The translations under genes and the position numbers were made by a program. This document shows, in pieces, positions 11,937 through 19,470 of a DNA stretch of 19,470 bases. The stretch's first letter is position 1; every line of letters begins with the position of its first letter. The notes beneath the pieces are model-generated. The model saw nothing but the letters and a program-made list of their open reading frames with translations, ran no database searches and was not told where the DNA came from. Source of the stretch: Gaiellales bacterium (GTDB lineage Bacteria > Actinomycetota > Thermoleophilia > Gaiellales > F1-60-MAGs149); NCBI GenBank assembly GCA_030831375.1, contig JAURLF010000202.1, forward strand, positions 1-19,470, read 5' to 3'.

Positions 11937-13850
11937 GTGCCCGGCTATCTCTGGCAGCCCCCCGCGGACGTCGTCGACGCCGCCCAGTCGACGGCGCTCG
12001 CGCGCCACCTCGGGCTCGCCTCGTACCCGGAGCTGCTCGAGCGCTCCGTGGCCGACCCGGCCGGCTTCTGGGACGCCGCCGTGCGCTGGCTCGACCTCGG
12101 CTGGGAGCGCGACTGGGACGCCGTTCTCGACGACACGGACGGCATCGCCTGGGCGCGCTGGTTCACGGGCGGCCGGCTCAACCTCGCCTGGTCGTGCGTC
12201 GGCCGGCACGCGACGGGCCCCGCGGCCGACACGGTCGCGCTCGTGGTCGAGCACGAGGACGGCGCGGTCGAGGAGCTCACCTACGCGGAGCTGTGGGACG
12301 AGGTGCGCCGCCTCGCCCTCGCGCTGCGGCGCCTCGGCGTCGGGCCGGGCGACCGCGTCGCCCTGGTCCTGCCGATGGGCGTCGAGTCCGTCGCCGCCCT
12401 CTACTCCTGCGCCCTGATCGGCGCGATCGGCGTGCCGATCTTCTCGGGCTTCTCGGCGCAGGCGATCGCCACGCGCATCGCCGACTGCGCCGTCACCGCG
12501 GTGATCGCCCAGGACCAGACGACCCGCCGCGGTCGGGCCGTGCCGGTGCGCGAGACCGTCGAGACCGCCGTCGCGCTCGCCCCCGTCGACCACCTCATCG
12601 TCGTGGGCGGCGCGGGGCACGGCCACCACGACTACCGCGCCCTCGTCGACGCGGAGGACCCCGGCGACTGCGACGTCGCCTGGCTCGAGTCGGAGACACC
12701 CGTGCTCGTCTGCTACACGTCGGGCACGACCGGCCAGCCGAAGGGCGCCGTGCACGTGCACGGCGGGCTGCTCGCGAAGCTGGCGCTCGAGGCGCGCCTC
12801 GCCTGCGACCTGCGCCCCGGCGACCGCGCGATGTGGTTCACCGACATGGGCTGGATCATGGGCCCCTGGATCACGATCGGCGTGCACGCCGCGGGCGCCA
12901 CGATGGTCTGCTTCGACGGCGCGCCCGACTGGCCCGACCCGGGCCGGCTGTGGCGGCTCGCGGAGCGCCACCGCCTCACCTTCCTCGGCGTCTCGCCGAC
13001 CCTCGTGCGGGCCCTGTCCGCGCAGGGTGACGAGCTGCCGCGCGCCGCCGACCTGTCCGCCCTGCGCGCCTTCGGGTCGACGGGCGAGCCGTGGAACCCC
13101 GAGCCCTACGCGTGGCTGTTCGAGGTCGTCGGCGGCGGGCGCTGCCCGATCATCAACATCTCCGGCGGCACCGAGATCGGCGCCATCATCCTCGGCTGCG
13201 ACGTCACGCTCCCGCTCGAGGCGTGCTCGCTCGGCCGGCCGATGCCCGGCATGGACGTCGACGTGCTCGACCCCGACGGCGCGTCGCTGACGGACGCCGT
13301 CGGCGAGCTCGTCATCCGGGCGCCGTTCCCGAGCATGACGCGCGGGCTCTGGAACGCGCCCGACCGCTACCTCGACGCCTACTGGTCGCGCTTCCCCGGG
13401 ATCTGGACGCACGGCGACTGGGCGACCCGCACCGCCGCGGGCGCGTGGTTCCTGCACGGCCGCTCCGACGACACGCTCAACATCGCCGGCAAGCGCGTCG
13501 GCCCGGCCGAGTTCGAGTCGGCGCTCGTCGCGGACCCCGCGATCAGCGAGGCCTGCGCCGTCGGCCTGCCCCACCCCGTCAAGGGCGAGGCCGTCCACTG
13601 CCTCGTCGTGCCGGCCCCCGGCGCCGCGGTCGACGCGGACGTCGAGGCGCGCCTCAGGGCCCTCGTCGAGGCCGAGCTCGGACCCGCCTTCCGGCCCGAG
13701 CGGATCCTCGTCGTCGCCGAGCTGCCGAAGACGCGCAGCCAGAAGGTCGTGCGGCGCGCCGTCCGCGCCGCCCTCCTCGACGCGGACCCGGGCGACCTCT
13801 CCACGCTGGAGAACCCGGGGGCGCTCGAGGCGATCGCCGCCCTCCGCTGA
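11937..13850 (+). CDS. AMP-forming acyl-CoA synthetase (acetyl-CoA-synthetase-like)
   Basis: A 637-residue ANL-superfamily adenylating enzyme. An N-terminal ACAS-like segment (about 25-85, with WLDLGWERDWDAV and TGGRLNLAWSC) precedes the AMP-binding core. Motifs are the P-loop YTSGTTGQPKG (about 260-270), WFTDMGWIMGPW, ISGGTEIG, the HGDWATR hinge region and GKRVGPAEFES, ending with KTRSQKVVRR, where Lys603 is the adenylation lysine. It activates a carboxylic acid with ATP and loads it on CoA; the long N-terminal segment and the WFTDMGWIMGPW stretch favour a short-chain acid such as acetate or propionate, but this is inference. The residue before the catalytic lysine is Gln rather than the usual Gly. 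The frame is open upstream to 11769, but the GTG at 11937 has TACGAT 6 bases before it and fits the protein's beginning. Confidence 0.9.
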   Translation: MPGYLWQPPADVVDAAQSTALARHLGLASYPELLERSVADPAGFWDAAVRWLDLGWERDWDAVLDDTDGIAWARWFTGGRLNLAWSCVGRHATGPAADTVALVVEHEDGAVEELTYAELWDEVRRLALALRRLGVGPGDRVALVLPMGVESVAALYSCALIGAIGVPIFSGFSAQAIATRIADCAVTAVIAQDQTTRRGRAVPVRETVETAVALAPVDHLIVVGGAGHGHHDYRALVDAEDPGDCDVAWLESETPVLVCYTSGTTGQPKGAVHVHGGLLAKLALEARLACDLRPGDRAMWFTDMGWIMGPWITIGVHAAGATMVCFDGAPDWPDPGRLWRLAERHRLTFLGVSPTLVRALSAQGDELPRAADLSALRAFGSTGEPWNPEPYAWLFEVVGGGRCPIINISGGTEIGAIILGCDVTLPLEACSLGRPMPGMDVDVLDPDGASLTDAVGELVIRAPFPSMTRGLWNAPDRYLDAYWSRFPGIWTHGDWATRTAAGAWFLHGRSDDTLNIAGKRVGPAEFESALVADPAISEACAVGLPHPVKGEAVHCLVVPAPGAAVDADVEARLRALVEAELGPAFRPERILVVAELPKTRSQKVVRRAVRAALLDADPGDLSTLENPGALEAIAALR

Positions 13851-13870
13851 GGCGTGGCAGCATGGGCAGG

Positions 13871-14545
13871 ATGCCCCGCCCGCCCCGCGAACCCCTGCGC
13901 ATGCGCCGGCTGGTGCCCCTCGCCGCCCTGCTCGCCTGCCTCGCCCTGCCGACGGCCGCGCTCGCCAAGGGCCCCGGCACGACCGTGAAGCGGGTCCCGA
14001 AGGACGTGCGCGCCCAGATGACGGGCGTCTCGTGGAAGCCCGGCTGCCCCGTCGGCTTCCGCGACCTGCGCCTGATCACGACGACGCACCGGACGCCGAA
14101 CGGCGGCACCGCGGTCGGCCAGCTGGTCGTGCACCGCGACGCCGCACGGGCCGTGAAGCGCGTCCTGCAGCGATTGTGGAAGGCCGGCTACCCGATCGCG
14201 AAGATGCGGCTGATCGACGCCTACGACGGCGACGACTGGGAGTCGATCGAGGACAACAACACCTCCGCCTTCAACTGCCGCCGCGCGACGGGCTCGGGCA
14301 GCTGGTCGAACCACGCCTACGGACGGGCGATCGACATCAACCCGATCCAGAACCCGTACGTCTCCGGCGGGCAGGTCTACCACGACGCCTCGTGGCGCTT
14401 CATCAAGCGCTCGAAGCGGCTCAGCCCGATGGTGATCATGCCCGGCGACGCCGTCGTGCGGGCGTTCGCGGCCGAGGGCTGGGGCTGGGGCGGCGCGTGG
14501 TCGAATCCGAAGGACTACCAGCACTTCTCCGCCAACGGGCGCTGA
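13871..14545 (+). CDS. Secreted M15-family peptidase (D-alanyl-D-alanine carboxypeptidase/endopeptidase-like)
   Basis: A 224-residue protein with an N-terminal signal peptide: basic MRRL then VPLAALLACLALPTAALA, with cleavage likely after ALA near residue 32. The zinc site of M15 peptidases is visible: His148 and Asp155 in SNHAYGRAIDINP, and His218 in DYQHFS, with the GWGWGGAW stretch before it. Such enzymes cut D-Ala or L-Ala/D-Glu bonds in peptidoglycan outside the membrane. The subfamily resembles M15C (CwlK-like). Starts at 13862, 13871 or 13901 are all possible; I chose 13871 because a -10-like CAGCAT precedes it by 7 bases, but this is weak. It follows the synthetase gene closely in the same direction, so read-through is likely. 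Confidence 0.88.
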   Translation: MPRPPREPLRMRRLVPLAALLACLALPTAALAKGPGTTVKRVPKDVRAQMTGVSWKPGCPVGFRDLRLITTTHRTPNGGTAVGQLVVHRDAARAVKRVLQRLWKAGYPIAKMRLIDAYDGDDWESIEDNNTSAFNCRRATGSGSWSNHAYGRAIDINPIQNPYVSGGQVYHDASWRFIKRSKRLSPMVIMPGDAVVRAFAAEGWGWGGAWSNPKDYQHFSANGR

Positions 14546-14559
14546 GGCGCCCGGGCGGC

Positions 14560-14589
14560 TAGGCTGCCTCGCGGAAGCGAGCGAGGAGG
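14560..14589 (+). promoter_or_regulatory. Promoter -10 (TAGGCT), hairpin and Shine-Dalgarno of the deacetylase gene
   Basis: TAGGCT at 14560-14565 would start a transcript near 14572. A Shine-Dalgarno GAGGAGG at 14583-14589 stands 6 bases before the ATG at 14596. The stretch also holds CTCGC-GGAA-GCGAG (14568-14581), a GNRA-type hairpin, and an alternative pairing CCTCGC (14567-14572) with GCGAGG (14581-14586) that would cover part of the Shine-Dalgarno. Confidence 0.45.
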
Positions 14590-14595
14590 CCAGGG

Positions 14596-15692
<1,097 letters not shown>

Positions 15693-15696
<4 letters not shown>

Positions 15697-17081
15697 GCTT
15701 CGACGAGTCCCGGGTCCGCGAGCGCTCGCTCTGGCTCGACGGGCTGCCCGGGCGCATCCAGCCGCGCCCGGCCCTGGCCGGCGACGCGGACTGCGACGTC
15801 GCGATCGTCGGCGGCGGCTTCACGGGCCTGTGGACCGCCTACTGCCTGCTCGACGCCGACGCGTCGCTGCGCGTGCGGGTGCTCGAGCGCGAGGTGTGCG
15901 GCTTCGGGGCGTCGGGGCGCAACGGCGGCTGGATCTCCGCCGGCATCGCCGGCGTGCACGAGACCTGGGCCGAGCACTCGGGCGAGGACGCCGTGCGGCG
16001 CGCCGAGCGCGCCACCTGGGAGGCCGTCGACTGGATCGGCGAGCGCGCCGCGGCCGAGGGCATCGACTGCGGCTTCGCGAAGGGCGGCATCCTCTCGCTC
16101 GCGCGCACCGAGGCGCAGGCCGAGCGGGTCCGCGCCCACGTCGAGCACGACCGCCGGTGGGGCTGGGGCGAGGAGGACTCCCGCATCCTCTCGCCCTACG
16201 AGACCGAGAGCCGCGTCACGGCGAGCGACGTGATCTGCGCCTCGTACTCCCCGCACGGCGCGCGCGTGAACCCGGCGCGCCTGGCCCGCGGCCTCGCCGA
16301 CGCCGTCGAGCGCAGGGGCGGCGTGATCCACGAGCAGACCGCGGCGCGCTTCATCGAGCCGGGCCGCGTCGTCACCGACCACGGCACGCTGCGCGCCGAG
16401 CACGTGGTGCGCGCCACCGAGGCCTTCACGGTGCAGCTGCCCGGCCAGCACCGCACCTACCTGCCGCTGTACTCGCTGATGATCGCCACCGAGCCCCTGC
16501 CGGGCACGGTCTGGCAGGCGCTCGGCTGGGAGGGCCGCGAGACGATCTCCGACGGCCACCACCTGTTCTTCTACGCGCAGCGCACGCCCGACGACCGCAT
16601 CGCGATCGGCGGGCGCGGCGCGCCGTACGGGCTCGGCTCCCCCGTCGACCCGCGCTACGAGCGCCATGACGGCGTGCGCGAGCGGCTCACGCGCACCCTC
16701 TACGACACGTTCCCCGCCGTGCGCGGGGCGCAGATCACGCACCACTGGGGCGGCGCGCTCGGCGTGCCGCGCGACTGGTGCATGACGGTGCAGCACGACC
16801 CCGCCACCGGCCTCGCCTTCGCGGGCGGCTACTCGGGGCACGGCGTGGCCGCCGCGAGCCTGTCGGGGCGCACCCTCGCCGACCTGATCCTGCGCCGCGA
16901 CACCGACCTCACGTCGATGCCGTGGGTCGGCCACCCGCTGCGCCCCTGGGAGCCGGAGCCCCTGCGCTGGGTCGCGAGCCGCGCGATCGTCGGCATCATG
17001 GGCTCGTCCGACCGGGTCGAGGACCGGGGCGGCCAGACCGCCAGGCGGATGCGCATCATCCGCCCCTTCCTCGCCCACTGA
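15693..17081 (+). CDS. FAD-dependent oxidoreductase, gamma-glutamylputrescine oxidase (PuuB)-like
   Basis: A 462-residue DAO-family flavoprotein. The FAD fold is CDVAIVGGGFTGLWTAYCL (glycine motif about 40-45) with the ribose acid in VRVLEREVCG (about E66), then GFGASGRNGGWISAG, the stretch shared with PuuB and related amine oxidases. Near the C-terminus, FAGGYSGHGVAAASLSGR closes the FAD site. The predicted reaction is oxidation of a primary or secondary amine to an imine/aldehyde, with release of hydrogen peroxide or transfer to an acceptor. It is translationally coupled to the deacetylase-like gene, which would produce free amines. No glutamate-putrescine ligase gene is in the window, so the glutamylated substrate is not assured. 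Its TGA directly abuts the stop of the convergent glycosyltransferase gene. Confidence 0.88.
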
Positions 17082-18536
17082 TCAGGGGCGCGTGAGGAGC
17101 CAGACGGGCACGCCGTCGACCTCGCTGCGCGCGTAGCGCCGGTCGAGCGCGGCCTGCACGCGGCCATCGCTGTCGAGGGCGCGCACCGGCTGGTAGCCGA
17201 TCGCCGCGGCCGGCGGGCTGTCCGACTCGAAGTCCAGCGCGATGGCCTCGCGCGCGCCCGGGATGAACTCGATGTTGCGGTACCAGAGATAGCGGGTGGC
17301 GGGGATCCGGTCGGCGTGCCAGTAGACGGCCGCGTTGGCCCACAGCACCTGGACGGGGTCGTCGGGGCCGGTCGCCGCGGCGACGGCGCGGCCCACGGGG
17401 ATGGCGGAGATCACGCGCGGGTCGTTCGTGGAGCGCGCGGAGGCGAGCTCGGGCGTCGAGGCAAGGTAGACCGGCAGGGCCAGCGCGACGGGGATCAGGG
17501 CGGCGGCGCCGGCGACGGCGAGCGCGGTGCGCCTGCCCCGGGTCTGCCAGAGCCCGTCGGCGCCGGCGGCGGCGAGGAGCGCCAGCGGCGGCAGCATCTG
17601 CACCCAGTAGTGCGGGTGGTAGAGCCCGCCCGCCGCGAAGCCGAGCGCGCAGGCGAGGAGCCAGACGAGCGGGATCGCGAGCCCGCCGCGGCGTGCGAGG
17701 CCGACGAGGCCGATACCGGCGAGGACGAGCAGCAGGCCGGCGTCGACGAGCAGCCACGGGATCGAGTTGCCGAACAGCTCCACCCGCAGCCCGACGTCGC
17801 CGGACAGCACCGACTCGGTACCGGCCCGGTAGCCGTAGATCGCGTACCACCAGCCGTCGATCCCGGGGGACGCGGTGGCGGCCCAGGCCGCAGCACCCGC
17901 CCACGGCGCGGCGATCGCCGCCACGAGCACCGCCACGTGGCCGAGGCCGCGCACGGGCGCCCGCTCGCGGCGGGCGACGGCGAGGATGAGGACGAAGGCC
18001 ACGATGCAGCCGTCGAAGGCGGACTGCTTGACGAGGGGCCCGAGCCCGGCGAGGACCCCGGCCAGGACGAGCAGCCACAGCCGCGGCTCGACCCACCAGC
18101 GCACCGCGCAGGCGATCGCCGCGGCGGCGACCGCCCCGCCGAGCAGCTCGCCGTTGGCGGTGAAGCCCTCGATGTGGGGCGCCGGCCCGACCAGCGCCAT
18201 CAGCCAGGCGGCGACGATGCCGGCCCGCGGGCCGACCAGCGTCCAGGCGATGACGGCGAGCGAGACGACGAGGACCGCGCCGGCCCCGACGGCGAGGAGG
18301 CGGATCGCCTCGCCGTCGCCGAGCGTGACCGCGACCCGGTAGAGGCCCACCAGTCCCTGCGGCCGGTCGACCCAGGCCACGTCGCCGTAGAGCGGGAAGC
18401 CCCGCGCCCACAGCCGCGCCACCTGGCCGTAGCCCGCCTCGTCGACGTTGAGCGGGACGTCGAGGAAGCGCAGCCGGAGCAGCAGGTCGACGAGGACGGC
18501 GCCGAGGACCCAGGGGATGGCGCGAACCGGCGCCAC
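17082..18536 (-). CDS. Membrane glycosyltransferase, GT39/ArnT (PMT)-like
   Basis: A 484-residue polytopic membrane protein with roughly ten hydrophobic segments. After the first helix, LNVDEAGYGQVARLWARG (about 29-46) contains the acidic pair (Asp32, Glu33) that in GT39/ArnT/PMT enzymes lies in the first extracytoplasmic loop and is catalytic; WVDRPQG follows. GPLVKQSAFDG and GGLYHPHYWVQMLPPLALL are further family-like stretches. After the last membrane segment there is a soluble C-terminal part (about 370-484) without a motif I recognise. Such enzymes transfer a sugar from a polyprenyl-phosphate carrier to a lipid, protein or glycan; donor and acceptor are unknown. The GTG start follows the folE stop by 10 bases, so it is probably co-transcribed. 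It has no clear Shine-Dalgarno. Confidence 0.82.
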   Translation of the reverse strand: MAPVRAIPWVLGAVLVDLLLRLRFLDVPLNVDEAGYGQVARLWARGFPLYGDVAWVDRPQGLVGLYRVAVTLGDGEAIRLLAVGAGAVLVVSLAVIAWTLVGPRAGIVAAWLMALVGPAPHIEGFTANGELLGGAVAAAAIACAVRWWVEPRLWLLVLAGVLAGLGPLVKQSAFDGCIVAFVLILAVARRERAPVRGLGHVAVLVAAIAAPWAGAAAWAATASPGIDGWWYAIYGYRAGTESVLSGDVGLRVELFGNSIPWLLVDAGLLLVLAGIGLVGLARRGGLAIPLVWLLACALGFAAGGLYHPHYWVQMLPPLALLAAAGADGLWQTRGRRTALAVAGAAALIPVALALPVYLASTPELASARSTNDPRVISAIPVGRAVAAATGPDDPVQVLWANAAVYWHADRIPATRYLWYRNIEFIPGAREAIALDFESDSPPAAAIGYQPVRALDSDGRVQAALDRRYARSEVDGVPVWLLTRP

Positions 18537-18546
18537 GAACCCGCGC

Positions 18547-19140
18547 CTACGCGCCGCTCGCGGCGCCCACGAGCGACAGGAACTCGGCCCGCGAGCGCGG
18601 GTCGGCGCGCAACAGGCCGCGGACGGCGGAGGTGGTGGTGCGGCTGCCCGGTGCGCGCACGCCGCGCACCGTCATGCAGAGGTGCTCGGCCTCGAGCACC
18701 ACGCCGACGCCGCGCGGCTCGAGCGCCGCCTCGAGCCAGTCGGCGACCTGCGTCGTCATCCGCTCCTGCACCTGCAGCTCCTTCGAGAAGTAGTCGACGA
18801 CGCGGGCCAGCTTCGACAGGCCGACGATGCGGGGGCCCGGGATGTAGCCGACGTGCGCCACGCCCGTGAAGGGCAGGAGGTGGTGCTCGCAGAGGGCGTG
18901 GAACGGGATGTCGCGGACCACGACCAGCTCGTCGTAGGCGCCGTCGTTCGGGAACGTCGTCGACTCGAACGGCTTCGCGGTCAGGAGCTCGTCGTACATG
19001 CGGGCGATCCGGCGCGGCGTGTCCTTGAGGGACTCGTCGTCGAGCGCGTAGCCGAGCGCGCGCAGGAGGTCGGCCGCGGCCGTCTCGACGGCGGCGAGGT
19101 CGACCGGGCCGCGCGGGCGGATGGGGTCGGGGGTTCCCAC
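18547..19140 (-). CDS. folE: GTP cyclohydrolase I
   Basis: A 197-residue enzyme of typical length. It makes 7,8-dihydroneopterin triphosphate from GTP, the first step of tetrahydrofolate synthesis. The zinc ligands are visible: Cys84 and His87 in HALCEHHLLPF and Cys155 in EHLCMTVRGV, so it is the zinc-dependent type IA. Other signatures are KDTPRRIARMYDEL, GLSKLARVVDYFSKELQVQE (about 107-126) and QERMTTQVADWL. The frame is open upstream to 19224, but the GTG at 19140 is preferred: the family sequence begins soon after, and TACACT lies 7 bases before it. The C-terminus (SRAEFLSLVGAASG) is normal. It leads an operon with the membrane glycosyltransferase, an odd pairing. Confidence 0.95.
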   Translation of the reverse strand: MGTPDPIRPRGPVDLAAVETAAADLLRALGYALDDESLKDTPRRIARMYDELLTAKPFESTTFPNDGAYDELVVVRDIPFHALCEHHLLPFTGVAHVGYIPGPRIVGLSKLARVVDYFSKELQVQERMTTQVADWLEAALEPRGVGVVLEAEHLCMTVRGVRAPGSRTTTSAVRGLLRADPRSRAEFLSLVGAASGA

Positions 19141-19147
19141 GGGCGGG

Positions 19148-19153
19148 AGTGTA
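19148..19153 (-). promoter_or_regulatory. -10 element (TACACT) of folE
   Basis: On the minus strand TACACT is followed by 7 bases and the GTG at 19140. There is no Shine-Dalgarno, so a leaderless transcript is expected. The rest of the divergent region up to 19234 shows nothing else I can name. Confidence 0.5.
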
Positions 19154-19234
19154 CCGGCGGGGAGAATCCGGTCGCTCAGGCGCCGCCTCTCAGGCGTCGA
19201 ACGGGACGTGCCCTTCCTCATCATCGGGCACCGC

Positions 19235-19240
19235 TACAGT
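19235..19240 (+). promoter_or_regulatory. -10 element (TACAGT) for a leaderless transcript
   Basis: TACAGT is followed by 6 bases (CAGCGA) and the GTG at 19247. There is no Shine-Dalgarno. Confidence 0.55.
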
Positions 19241-19246
19241 CAGCGA

Positions 19247-19470
19247 GTGTTCGCGCTCCCACCGTTCAGGCTCGTTCTCGTCGGCCTCGTCGCGTTGGCA
19301 GCGCACGGCGTGTCCGCGGCCCCGGCAGCGGCCGCGCCCGAGTCCGTGGCGATCTGCCACGCCACCGGGTCGGGGACGTACAGCCGCCTGACGCTGCCGG
19401 TGAACGGCGTCCTCGCCGGCCACGCGGGGACGCACGCGGCTGACGTGATCCCGCCGTTCTCGTACGGCCC
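19247..19470 (+). CDS. Secreted protein with Cys-His / GHxxxH / IPPF motif, N-terminal part, cut by the window edge
   Basis: The frame is open from the GTG at 19247 to the window end (74 complete codons). It begins MFALPPFRLVLVGLVALAAH and continues to an Ala-rich stretch, a signal peptide probably cleaved near residues 25-30. The mature part has ICHATGSGTYSRLTLPVNG with Cys37-His38, then GHAGTHAADVIPPFSYG (about 58-74). I recall this combination (CHxTGS, then GHxxHxxDIIPPF) from secreted actinobacterial proteins of unknown function, where it forms a small domain that may be followed by repeats or an anchor. The histidines, cysteine and aspartate could bind metal, but this is speculation. The start is supported by TACAGT 6 bases upstream. 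Confidence 0.75.
   Translation, partial: MFALPPFRLVLVGLVALAAHGVSAAPAAAAPESVAICHATGSGTYSRLTLPVNGVLAGHAGTHAADVIPPFSYG

Noticed and set aside
11700..13598. A 632-residue minus-strand frame through the acyl-CoA synthetase gene
   Set aside because: Most of it is an antisense shadow of the synthetase in GC-rich DNA. Only its last ~66 codons (11700-11900) lie outside the synthetase and look protein-like.
17316..18869. A 517-residue plus-strand frame opposite the glycosyltransferase and folE
   Set aside because: It is low in hydrophobic residues, full of Arg, Asp, Glu and Gly, and has no motif, whereas the minus strand encodes two recognisable proteins.
19141..19224. Upstream start of folE at 19224
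   Set aside because: The added 28 residues are not GTP-cyclohydrolase-like and would cover the TACACT promoter element.

Overview
The window is very G+C-rich, densely packed DNA with frequent GTG starts and actinobacterial-type protein families. My best guess is a chromosome segment from a member of the Thermoleophilia (Solirubrobacterales-like). That placement is an inference from composition, start-codon use and gene content, not from a marker gene. No rRNA, tRNA, CRISPR array, insertion sequence or phage gene was seen. Most genes are metabolic or housekeeping.

Layout. (1) 1-1857, minus: an operon of three separate glutamate-synthase-like proteins, namely a class II amidotransferase, a GXGXG beta-helix protein and an FMN-binding synthase cut by the window edge. 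This is the GlxBCD/MgsABC type. (2) 2030-4817: two convergent FAD-dependent oxidoreductases whose 3' ends overlap by 53 bp, one phytoene-dehydrogenase-like and one D-amino-acid-dehydrogenase-like. (3) 4885-6637: a PPOX-type flavoprotein, the biotin transporter component BioY and a small membrane protein. (4) 6691-10551: an amidase, a carboxymuconolactone-decarboxylase-like protein, 5-formyltetrahydrofolate cyclo-ligase and an MFS exporter. (5) 10583-11690: a rhodanese and thioredoxin operon divergent from an ArsR-type regulator. (6) 11700-11900: a small antitoxin-like reading frame that apparently has ACG where its start codon should be. (7) 11937-17081, plus: an acyl-CoA synthetase, a secreted M15 peptidase, and a class II histone-deacetylase-like amidohydrolase translationally coupled to a PuuB-like FAD oxidase. 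(8) 17082-19140, minus: a GT39-like membrane glycosyltransferase downstream of GTP cyclohydrolase I. (9) 19247-19470, plus: the start of a secreted protein with a Cys-His / GHxxxH / IPPF motif.

How the genes work together. Several proteins handle organic nitrogen: the glutamate-synthase-like trio, a D-amino-acid-type oxidoreductase, an amidase, and the deacetylase plus amine-oxidase pair. The deacetylase-oxidase pair is a plausible acetylpolyamine-using unit, but none of the substrates can be read from sequence. Thioredoxin, rhodanese and the ArsR regulator form a separate thiol/sulfur module.

The most striking signal is regulatory. Nine well-supported genes have a TANNNT -10 hexamer exactly 6 bases before an ATG or GTG and no Shine-Dalgarno sequence, the architecture of leaderless mRNAs. 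A tenth instance predicts the ACG start of the antitoxin-like gene, and folE and the MFS gene have similar elements at 7 bases. The few genes with a real Shine-Dalgarno have a -10 placed further upstream. Convergent genes leave no room for intergenic terminators, and two pairs end in shared or abutting palindromic stop codons.
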